Shown: positions 18,824-25,025 of the stretch, in pieces
Numbering within the stretch: position 1 is the first letter of the stretch
How the letters are laid out: the number at the start of each line of letters is the position of its first letter
Assembly (NCBI GenBank): GCA_025559845.1
Contig: CP048470.1
Coordinates: 920,001 to 984,000 of the forward strand
Source of the DNA: Agrobacterium tumefaciens
Lineage (GTDB): Bacteria > Pseudomonadota > Alphaproteobacteria > Rhizobiales > Rhizobiaceae
Reading direction: 5' to 3'
Length of the DNA stretch: 64,000 nucleotides
Position numbers and translations under genes: made by a program
Notes under the pieces: model-generated
Database searches by the model: none
Told to the model about the DNA's origin: nothing
The model's input: only the letters and a program-made list of their open reading frames with translations

Positions 18824-19399
18824 TTATGGCTTTGTAGCAGAGGTCGTCGTGGTGTCAGTCGCTGGCGCCGGGGCTGCCGCGTTCTGCTCGGAAGCCTTCT
18901 GTTCCAGCGTCTTGAATTCCGGCGCCGCCTTCAACGTTTCTGCGGTTTCTGTGGTCGTCAGACGGATCGTGCCGTTTTCGGCATTCCGCGTCATCGTGAT
19001 CTTGTCCATCGGAACGGCGACGTCCTTTGCGCCGATACCAAGGAAGCCACCGACACCAACCACGGCCGCGACAAGCCCACCGTTTTCTTCCATGACAATA
19101 TTTGTCACATTACCAATGCTTTCATCAGCGGCAGTGTAAACGGCCTTACCGATGTAGTCGTTTGCGCTGATCTGATTTTCAGCCTGCTCTGTCAGATAAG
19201 AGCCACCGGTGGTCGAAGCGGCTGCATTGGTATCAGCAGGTGGCGCTGTCGGAGCCATCGGCGTCGCGGATGGAGCCGCAGGTGCCTCTGTGCTGGGTGC
19301 AGCCGGAGCCGGTTGAGCGGTCTGCGCCATAGCAAGCGGTGCAAATGCGGTTGCACCCATCAGGGCGGCGGCGGTGATCGTGAGAAGTTTCTTGGTCAT
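18824..19399 (-). CDS. Secreted PRC-barrel domain protein
   Basis: A 191-residue protein with a signal peptide (MTKKLLTITAAALMG to about ALA-MAQ, residue 23), a Pro/Ala/Thr-rich linker (about 24-75), a PRC-barrel domain (about 85-150, with YIGKAVYTAADESIGNV) and a low-complexity Ala/Thr tail. It should be periplasmic. PRC-barrel proteins of this kind are often induced in general stress regulons, and an exact EcfG promoter lies 78 bases upstream. The start at 19399 has AGGAGG five bases upstream; the frame continues upstream but crosses the promoter. Confidence 0.88.
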   Translation of the reverse strand: MTKKLLTITAAALMGATAFAPLAMAQTAQPAPAAPSTEAPAAPSATPMAPTAPPADTNAAASTTGGSYLTEQAENQISANDYIGKAVYTAADESIGNVTNIVMEENGGLVAAVVGVGGFLGIGAKDVAVPMDKITMTRNAENGTIRLTTTETAETLKAAPEFKTLEQKASEQNAAAPAPATDTTTTSATKP

Positions 19400-19476
19400 G
19401 TTGTCCTCCTTTCGATTTTTCCTATCCGGCCATTGGCGTTTATGCCGTTTGTTCATTGGGCCGGTCATGATTTGCA

Positions 19477-19502
19477 AACGGGCTGGCGATTGAAATGGTT
19501 CC
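19477..19502 (-). promoter_or_regulatory. Predicted EcfG promoter for the PRC-barrel gene
   Basis: On the minus strand GGAAC (complement of 19498-19502), 17-base spacer, CGTT (complement of 19477-19480). Transcription would begin near 19470, giving a leader of about 70 bases before the well-supported start at 19399. Confidence 0.75.
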
Positions 19503-19633
19503 GAATTTTCAGCCGAAAGCTGAATTGAACCCGCCATGGCGGAGCCTGAAACTATGCAAATCAGGAGTTGCTAAAGGGGCTTGGAGCGGTATTATCGCTT
19601 TGTAACAATGAGATGCCCGCCGGAGTTTTTGAC

Positions 19634-21355
19634 ATGCCTGGACCCGGCACGAGACTAAAAGACCTGATCAGCAGCATCCGCCGACGTGGTGCTCATTTCT
19701 TCCCGACAGCCTCTATCGGCACCTATCTGGTGGTGATGGCGACGGTGATCACGCTACCGCTTATCCTCTTTGTCGGATATCTGATGTTGCGGCTCGAAAA
19801 CGAGAAACGCGACGATCTGCGCCGGGAAACCGTGGAAGACGTCAGGTTCATCAGCCGCAACATAGACCGAAGGCTTCAGGAAATAACCACCTCGCTGAAC
19901 CTGCTATCGCAATTTCCCGAACTGGAAAGCGGCAATCTCTCCGCGTTTCAGACGCGTATAGGCGAAAGTATGAGCCGAGAGGGTCTTTACGCCATTCTGG
20001 CGACAAAGGATGGCCAACAGCGGCTCAATACCCGCGTTCCCTACGGTCAACCCCTGGCAAAAGTTGCTCAAGGCGCCGATCTTTCCAGTGCACTCGAGTC
20101 GCGGCGCATCTCTGTCTCGAACCTGTTTTTCGGACAGACGAGCAAAGAATGGGTGTTCAACGTCACCTTGCCGCTGGATCAGAAGCTCTCTTCAGCGGGA
20201 GACGCGCTGATCCTGACGCAGAACGCGAGTGATCTTGGCAGGCTGATTTCAACTGAAAACCTGCCACAGAACTGGGCGATCGCCATCATCGACGGCGCGA
20301 ACCGCGTTGTGGTGTCCAGCAGTCAGGATATGCAGTCCGGCACGCCTTTTGCGGCGCCTGACGTCGTCTCCGAAATGACGGCATTCAGTGGAAACTTTTT
20401 TGACGACAAGGGGAATCTCTACGCCTATGCCCAGTTACCGGGCTGGCAATGGAAGGCCGTGATGTGGGGGCCTATGGCGGCAGGTCAGGCCGCACTGATC
20501 GACACATGGCGTCAGATGATGATCGGCAGTCTTCTGCTGGTGTTGATCGCGATTGGCGGCGCTTCTCTCGTCGGACGACAATTGCGTACATCCATCCGCG
20601 ACCTAACGCGCATGGCTGAACGGATCGGCGAGGGAGAAATTGTCGCCCCTATCGACACGCGTATCAAGGAAGCAAATCAGGTTGCCGTCGCACTCTCAAA
20701 TGCCTCATTCGACCGCAGTCAGGCAGAGGACCAGTTGCAGCTTCTGCTTCATGAACTCGTGCACCGGTCCAAGAATATCCTGACGCTGGTGCAGGCGATG
20801 ATGCGGCAATTGGGACGGGAGAACACCAGCATACCCGAATTCCAGAAAGAGGTGGATCACCGCTTGCGCGGTCTCGGTATGTCGATCAGGGCCCTGGCGG
20901 AAGTGCAATGGCAAGGACTGCCAATCCACAAATTGATCGAAACCCATCTGGACGTTTTCGGCAGCGTCTCAGGGCGAGTCATCCTCGATGGCACCGACTT
21001 TATGCTGTCGCCGGAAGCTGCACAGAACTTCGGCCTCGTCTTGCACGAACTGACCACGAACTCGATCAAATATGGCGCACTCTCCACATCACACGGTAAG
21101 ATCACCTTGCACTGGAAGACGTTTGAAAAAGACGGGCAGGACATGGTGCTGGTGCAATGGAGCGAATCCGGCGGACCACCGGCGTCGCAGCCCACCCGCA
21201 AGGGTTTCGGAACCACAGTTATCAAACGACACGCGGAGGGCGCGTTTGGCGGACAGGTGGTCACCGACTATCTCGCGACGGGTTTCGTCTGGACGCTGGA
21301 AGCACCGATGCGTTATTTCGTGCCTAAACAGTCAGAGCAATTCGGGACGCAATAA
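19634..21355 (+). CDS. Membrane-bound HWE/HisKA_2-type sensor histidine kinase
   Basis: A 573-residue kinase with a transmembrane helix (about 31-53), an extracytoplasmic sensor region (about 54-295), a second helix (about 296-315), HAMP (about 315-365) and an HWE-type kinase core. The phospho-acceptor is H377 in HELVHRSKN; the N-box is HELTTNSIKYG (471-481), and W509-S-E511 gives the family signature. Such kinases phosphorylate PhyR in the general stress response, and phyR lies 1.3 kb away, so PhyR is the likely target (inference). I chose ATG 19634 because GGAG lies eight bases upstream; ATG 19613 and TTG 19568 in the same frame have poor sites. Confidence 0.88.
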   Translation: MPGPGTRLKDLISSIRRRGAHFFPTASIGTYLVVMATVITLPLILFVGYLMLRLENEKRDDLRRETVEDVRFISRNIDRRLQEITTSLNLLSQFPELESGNLSAFQTRIGESMSREGLYAILATKDGQQRLNTRVPYGQPLAKVAQGADLSSALESRRISVSNLFFGQTSKEWVFNVTLPLDQKLSSAGDALILTQNASDLGRLISTENLPQNWAIAIIDGANRVVVSSSQDMQSGTPFAAPDVVSEMTAFSGNFFDDKGNLYAYAQLPGWQWKAVMWGPMAAGQAALIDTWRQMMIGSLLLVLIAIGGASLVGRQLRTSIRDLTRMAERIGEGEIVAPIDTRIKEANQVAVALSNASFDRSQAEDQLQLLLHELVHRSKNILTLVQAMMRQLGRENTSIPEFQKEVDHRLRGLGMSIRALAEVQWQGLPIHKLIETHLDVFGSVSGRVILDGTDFMLSPEAAQNFGLVLHELTTNSIKYGALSTSHGKITLHWKTFEKDGQDMVLVQWSESGGPPASQPTRKGFGTTVIKRHAEGAFGGQVVTDYLATGFVWTLEAPMRYFVPKQSEQFGTQ

Positions 21356-21372
21356 AAAAATCAAAAAGGATG

Positions 21373-21397
21373 GGAACCAAAATCTGGCGAGGCCGTT
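21373..21397 (+). promoter_or_regulatory. Predicted EcfG promoter with no coding gene downstream
   Basis: GGAAC (21373-21377), 16-base spacer, CGTT (21394-21397), an exact consensus match, starting 18 bases after the stop of the membrane kinase. The next gene downstream is on the opposite strand. The transcript would cover the three stem-loops described in the next entry. Confidence 0.75.
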
Positions 21398-21402
21398 ATC
21401 CA

Positions 21403-21521
21403 TGCAGCCAAGCCATTCCCCGTCCCCGCCTGAAAGCTTGGCTGATATACGCAGGTTTCGCCCCTGAAGACCTGCAGTTAAAGTGGCACGGCTCTGGCAA
21501 GAGCCGTGCTGCTTTCATTTT
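21403..21521 (+). ncRNA. Predicted EcfG-dependent small RNA with C-rich loops (GsrN-like)
   Basis: Predicted RNA of about 115-120 nt. Stem-loop 1: AGCCAAGC (21406-21413) pairs perfectly with GCTTGGCT (21436-21443) around a 22-nt loop containing CCCCGTCCCCGCC. Stem-loop 2: GCAGGT (21451-21456) pairs with ACCTGC (21470-21475), loop containing CGCCCC. Stem-loop 3: GCACGGCTCT (21486-21495), GGCA loop, AGAGCCGTGC (21500-21509), followed by TGCTTTCATTTT as a terminator. An exact EcfG promoter lies directly upstream. Caulobacter GsrN is likewise a sigma-T (EcfG) dependent sRNA with an exposed C-rich loop that targets Shine-Dalgarno-like sequence. Likeness is by architecture; no search was possible. 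The alternative is a kinase terminator plus a chance promoter. Confidence 0.65.
21486..21521. terminator. Terminator hairpin between convergent kinase genes
   Basis: Perfect ten-base stem (21486-21495 with 21500-21509) and a four-base loop, followed on the plus strand by a partly T-rich tail. It would end the small RNA and any read-through from the membrane kinase gene, and may also stop minus-strand transcription from the soluble kinase gene. Confidence 0.7.
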
Positions 21522-21557
21522 AGATCCCTGAAAAGTCGATCATCGACGTCAACGGCC

Positions 21558-22541
21558 TTATGGTTCGGTTGTATCTGAGGCCGGGAACCTGAGCTTGTAG
21601 AACACGCGTTCTGGCGAAAGCTGATACTCTGCCGTTCCAGACAGAGCCGCGGGCACGACCTTTTCCAGCACAACACTGCCGAAGTTGCTTCGACGTGCTT
21701 CGACTGGCTCCTTGGAGGCCATGACGGGTTCAGTCCACTCGACGATATAGAACTCCCCGTCCCGCCGACACTGTAATGAGATGGGCAGGTGATAGGCGAG
21801 ATTTCCACTGTGACTGACCGTGTTGACGACCAGTTCGTGAAAGGCCAGTCCGATATAAAGGGCACCATTTGGATTGAGAAGGAGGTCGTCTCCCTCCATG
21901 CGGATAAGGTTCGGGTACTCCGGCACATAGAGATCGAATTGCTGGCGAAGAAGCTCAAAGATACGAGCTCCACGCCAATCCGAGTCCGTAATCAGATCCT
22001 GGCTTTGGGCGAGCGCATGCAAACGCCCCCTGAACTTACGGAGGAAATCATCCTTAGTGAGACTGAAACGCGCCGTCTGCGCCGCAAGGCTCTGAATGAT
22101 TGCAAGCAGGTTCTTGGAACGATGGCTGACCTCGCGTAGCAGCGACCTGAGCAGTTGCTCACGTCGCCGCTCCAGCGTCACTTCCCGGATCGTGGTCTTC
22201 AGCACAGCCTGGTTCGACTGGTTGACCGTGGAATAGACCTGGAATTGAAACACCCGGTTTGCACCCGCGTTCACTTCCAGCATCCCGCGACTTCCAGCAG
22301 CCACCATATCCTTCTTGAGGTCGGCAAGCCGCTCCGAAAGGTCGCTGCCAAACAGACTTTCATCCGTTGGCGGGGAATTGGCGGGCAAGCGCCATACGTC
22401 AGGCAAGTTGGCAACAAAGATATAGTCCCTGTTGCTATCCTGAAGCATGACTGTCTCACCGGAATCGAGCAATGCAAGAACGAGAGAGTCATGGAGTTCT
22501 CCCTCATCCCTGTCCGCATTGTGCCATGCCAGCCGATGCAA
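21558..22541 (-). CDS. Soluble HWE-type histidine kinase with N-terminal PAS-like domain
   Basis: A cytoplasmic protein of 327 residues: an N-terminal PAS-like region (about 20-125), the phospho-acceptor H140 in REVSHRSKNLLAIIQ, and an HATPase domain with the N-box HELVVN and a VEWTE signature. It is encoded just downstream of phyR on the same strand and probably phosphorylates PhyR, or modulates it. The start is TTG at 22541: AGGAG lies seven bases upstream, and an in-frame TAG four codons before it excludes any longer protein. A separate EcfG promoter (22590-22614) lies between phyR and this gene. Confidence 0.86.
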   Translation of the reverse strand: MHRLAWHNADRDEGELHDSLVLALLDSGETVMLQDSNRDYIFVANLPDVWRLPANSPPTDESLFGSDLSERLADLKKDMVAAGSRGMLEVNAGANRVFQFQVYSTVNQSNQAVLKTTIREVTLERRREQLLRSLLREVSHRSKNLLAIIQSLAAQTARFSLTKDDFLRKFRGRLHALAQSQDLITDSDWRGARIFELLRQQFDLYVPEYPNLIRMEGDDLLLNPNGALYIGLAFHELVVNTVSHSGNLAYHLPISLQCRRDGEFYIVEWTEPVMASKEPVEARRSNFGSVVLEKVVPAALSGTAEYQLSPERVFYKLRFPASDTTEP

Positions 22542-22589
22542 ATTCGTCTCCTAGAAGAAAGCTGCACTCAAACATAAAACGTACCTGCC

Positions 22590-22614
22590 AACGCCCGGCC
22601 ACGGAGGTGGTTCC
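22590..22614 (-). promoter_or_regulatory. Predicted EcfG promoter for the soluble HWE kinase
   Basis: On the minus strand GGAAC (complement of 22610-22614), 16-base spacer, CGTT (complement of 22590-22593). It lies 26 bases after the phyR stop, and transcription would start near 22584, about 43 bases before the TTG start of the kinase. Confidence 0.72.
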
Positions 22615-22639
22615 GGAATTGACACGCAGGTCAGCGTTT

Positions 22640-23434
22640 TTATGCCGCGACGCGAGAGCTTTCATTAAAGAACAGGGCCTGGCTGATCAGCGCCTTAACC
22701 ATATCCGGGTTGAAAGGCTTGGTAACAAGGAAGGTCGGCTCCGGACGCTCACCCGTGAGAAGCCGCTCAGGAAACGCCGTAATGAAAATCACCGGCATGG
22801 AGGTCATCTGAAGGATGTCCTTCATGGCGTCCAGACCAGAACTACCGTCGGCAAGCTGGATATCGGCAAGGATCATCTTCGGCTGCGTCTTGTGGAACAG
22901 CTCCAACGCTTCCGTGTGCGTCCGGGCGATGCCGGTCACCCGGTGCCCAAGATCGGTGACCATCTGCTCGATATCCATCGCGATCAACGGCTCATCTTCG
23001 ATGATCATGATATCGGTCGCCACCTGACGGGCGATTTCCGAGGCGGCCTCGTCAATCAGTTCGCTGACCTCTTCTTCTGACACGTTCAGAACCTCGGCGG
23101 CTTCTGACGGCGAGAACTCTTCGACCGTGGTCAAAAGGAATGCCTGACGAGGAACGGCCGGCACGGCAGACAGATTAGCCGATGCGCGTTTTTCCCATCC
23201 AGAGAGATTTTCGTCCGTCTTTATGTTGATCGTAACGGAACTAAAAATCGATACAAACAATTGATAAAGCGAGACACGGTCACTGCTTGTCTTCGGAAAG
23301 ATCTCGATATCGGCGATCAACGCTTCCAGCGTAGCAGCGACATAAGCGTCGCCCGTAGATTGTGAACCGCAAACGGCACGAGCGAACCTGCGAAGATAAG
23401 GCAGGTGCGGTGCGATGCGTGTAGAAACTGACAT
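22640..23434 (-). CDS. phyR: General stress response anti-anti-sigma regulator PhyR
   Basis: Response regulator of 264 residues with inverted order: an N-terminal sigma-factor-like domain (about 1-135) that mimics EcfG, then a receiver domain (about 140-262) with the acidic pocket IIEDE, phospho-acceptor D191 in MILADIQL and K239 in VTKPF. When phosphorylated, its sigma-like domain captures NepR and frees EcfG. The start at 23434 has GGGGAG seven bases upstream; an open extension upstream is unlike the family. It is divergent from nepR-ecfG with EcfG promoter elements facing both ways. Confidence 0.97.
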   Translation of the reverse strand: MSVSTRIAPHLPYLRRFARAVCGSQSTGDAYVAATLEALIADIEIFPKTSSDRVSLYQLFVSIFSSVTINIKTDENLSGWEKRASANLSAVPAVPRQAFLLTTVEEFSPSEAAEVLNVSEEEVSELIDEAASEIARQVATDIMIIEDEPLIAMDIEQMVTDLGHRVTGIARTHTEALELFHKTQPKMILADIQLADGSSGLDAMKDILQMTSMPVIFITAFPERLLTGERPEPTFLVTKPFNPDMVKALISQALFFNESSRVAA

Positions 23435-23479
23435 GGAAAACTCCCCTTTCATGCGGTCTGCACAGCAAACCGAAGTACG

Positions 23480-23505
23480 AACGCATGCATCGCAAAAATA
23501 GTTCC
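23480..23505 (-). promoter_or_regulatory. Predicted EcfG promoter for phyR
   Basis: On the minus strand GGAAC (complement of 23501-23505), 17-base spacer, CGTT (complement of 23480-23483). Transcription would start near 23473, 40 bases before the phyR ATG. The -35 element is one arm of an inverted repeat shared with the nepR promoter. Confidence 0.82.
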
Positions 23506-23524
23506 AACGGCGGGAACTATTTTT
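23494..23524. repeat. Perfect 12-bp inverted repeat joining the phyR and nepR -35 elements
   Basis: AAAAATAGTTCC (23494-23505) and GGAACTATTTTT (23513-23524) are exact reverse complements, separated by seven bases. Each arm contains one GGAAC element, so the two divergent EcfG promoters are mirror images over 12 bases. Confidence 0.9.
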
Positions 23525-23537
23525 TGCGCGGTGCATT
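23513..23537 (+). promoter_or_regulatory. Predicted EcfG promoter for nepR-ecfG
   Basis: GGAAC (23513-23517) followed after 16 bases by CATT (23534-23537), one change from CGTT. It fits the looser GGAAC-N18-TT form described for the rhizobial sigma factor RpoE2. It would give autoregulation of ecfG and a leader of about 27 bases before the nepR ATG. Confidence 0.68.
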
Positions 23538-23570
23538 TAAAGCCGCGACACAAAAGGAATACCGGACGTT

Positions 23571-23777
23571 ATGAGCATTTTTCAATCGGACCAAGATTCG
23601 CGGGACAATCCCGCCGCACCACAGGTTCCGCACTCCGGGCGGGCTGTGATCTCACGCAAGCTGCGTGAACTTTACGATGCCGTTCAGGATGAAGGCATTC
23701 CCGATAAATTCCTCGATCTTCTCGAAAAACTCGATGAAGCCGAAAACAAGGCAAAGAACGGGGTTTCGGAGGGATGA
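23571..23777 (+). CDS. nepR: Anti-sigma factor NepR
   Basis: Small protein of 68 residues that binds and blocks EcfG until phosphorylated PhyR removes it. The conserved core is ISRKLRELYDAVQDEGIPDK (about 27-46) followed by a helix FLDLLEKLDEAE; the N-terminus is polar and flexible, as usual. The ATG at 23571 follows GGAATACCGGACG. It overlaps the start region of ecfG (ATGA), the canonical translationally coupled order. Confidence 0.96.
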   Translation: MSIFQSDQDSRDNPAAPQVPHSGRAVISRKLRELYDAVQDEGIPDKFLDLLEKLDEAENKAKNGVSEG

Positions 23778-24349
23778 TGGCGAAAGAGCCCGAACAGACT
23801 GAATACAATTTCAAACGGGAAATGCTGGCAGCGCTGCCAAATCTGCGTGCTTTCGCTATCTCACTCATCAGGTCCCGCGATCGCGCAGACGATCTCGTTC
23901 AGGACACCATCATGAAGGCCTGGGCGAAGCAGGATAGCTATCAGCCCGGCACCAACATGCGTGCCTGGCTCGTCACAATCCTGCGCAACGAATTTTATAG
24001 CCAGATTCGCAAGTCCGGCCGTGAAGTGCAGGATACCGACGGCGCCTACACGGCACGTTTGTCAGTCCCGCCGGAACAGCACGGCTCTGTCGACCTTCAG
24101 GATTTCCGGTCAGCGCTTGCGAAACTGCCGGATGACCAGCGCGAAGCAATCCTCCTGATCGGTGCCTCAGGTTTTGCCTATGAGGAAGCCGCAGAGATTT
24201 GCGGATGCCCTGTAGGCACCATCAAGAGCCGTGTCAGCCGGGCACGCATTCGCTTGCAGGAGCTTCTGGGTATCGAAAACGAAAACGAATTCGGCCCGGA
24301 CGCGCAGACGACAGCGGCAACGGGAACGGCATCAGCAAGCATCCGCTGA
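23777..24349 (+). CDS. ecfG: RNA polymerase sigma factor EcfG (general stress response)
   Basis: ECF15-type sigma factor of 190 residues: sigma-2 region (about 15-80, with RDRADDLVQDTIMKAWA) and sigma-4 region (about 115-165, LPDDQREAILLIGASGFAYE and VGTIKSRVSRARIRL). It directs transcription from GGAAC/CGTT promoters, several of which occur in this window. Two ATGs overlap the nepR stop (23774 and 23777); I chose 23777 because the GGAGGG at 23768-23773 is too close to the first. The C-terminal tail after about 165 is polar and low complexity. In Sinorhizobium the homologue is called rpoE2. Confidence 0.95.
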   Translation: MAKEPEQTEYNFKREMLAALPNLRAFAISLIRSRDRADDLVQDTIMKAWAKQDSYQPGTNMRAWLVTILRNEFYSQIRKSGREVQDTDGAYTARLSVPPEQHGSVDLQDFRSALAKLPDDQREAILLIGASGFAYEEAAEICGCPVGTIKSRVSRARIRLQELLGIENENEFGPDAQTTAATGTASASIR

Positions 24350-24369
24350 CGAGATCGCTCATTCGTCCT

Positions 24370-24401
24370 TCAAGGAAGCCGTCAAATGCCGGCTTCCTTG
24401 A
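24370..24401. terminator. Long hairpin between ecfG and putR
   Basis: TCAAGGAAGCCG (24370-24381) and CGGCTTCCTTGA (24390-24401) form a perfect 12-base stem with an eight-base loop. It lies 20 bases after the ecfG stop and overlaps the putR stop codon at 24382. No T-run follows on either strand, so it may block read-through or protect 3' ends rather than act as a classic terminator. Confidence 0.55.
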
Positions 24402-24852
24402 CCGACTGCATGACGACGAAGGTCGATGTATTTGCAACCGACGGAAGGCTGGATATTTTTTCACCCAGCACCCGCCGATATTTGCGAATGTCGCTTGTTC
24501 GTACTTTAAGCAAATAGTCGAAAGCGCCCGCAATCATATGGCACTCTTCGACCTCTTTGATCTTGCGGACCGCAGCGTTGAACTCTTCCAGCGCCTTTTC
24601 ACGCGTGTCCGAAAGCTTGACCTCGGTAAAGGCGATATGGTCGACGCCGAGCTTGTGTTGATTGAGCATGGCGCGGAAGCCCAGAATATAGCCCTCATCC
24701 ACCAGACGTTTGAGCCTGGTCTGGCAAGGGGTCTTTGAAAGTCCAACCTTTTTGGCCAGTTGCAGCACCGACATGCGTCCGTCTTCGCTCAGCGCCTCGA
24801 TGATCTTGAGATCAAAGTGATCCAGATCGACTTCTTTTCTTGATATAGCCAT
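24382..24852 (-). CDS. putR: Lrp/AsnC-family regulator of proline catabolism
   Basis: A 156-residue Lrp-type regulator with an N-terminal winged helix (about 10-65, LDHFDLKIIEALSEDGRMSV and SKTPCQTRLKRLVDEGYI) and a C-terminal RAM ligand-binding domain (about 75-150). It is divergent from putA with about 170 bases between. In Agrobacterium tumefaciens the Lrp-like PutR activates putA in response to proline, and this is the same arrangement. The start at 24852 gives the normal Lrp length; the frame is open 54 codons further up, but that part would run into the putA promoter. Confidence 0.94.
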   Translation of the reverse strand: MAISRKEVDLDHFDLKIIEALSEDGRMSVLQLAKKVGLSKTPCQTRLKRLVDEGYILGFRAMLNQHKLGVDHIAFTEVKLSDTREKALEEFNAAVRKIKEVEECHMIAGAFDYLLKVRTSDIRKYRRVLGEKISSLPSVANTSTFVVMQSVKEAGI

Positions 24853-25025
24853 TCTTATTGACGCCTTTCTGGCAAAACAAAAGTTCGTATTTCCTGTTTT
24901 ATCGTAGAAATAAGGCCATATCAATTTCTGGGGCAATGATATTGTCGGCTCAGAAAAAATGATGGCCGAACCGCATAAGCAGGTGCCGTCAATTTTGGCG
25001 AAACAGCTTTTCAAGGATCATTCGG

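Noticed and set aside
23513..23537. Calling the nepR promoter a full consensus EcfG site
   Set aside because: Its -10 is CATT, so I list it with lower confidence and do not count it among the exact matches.
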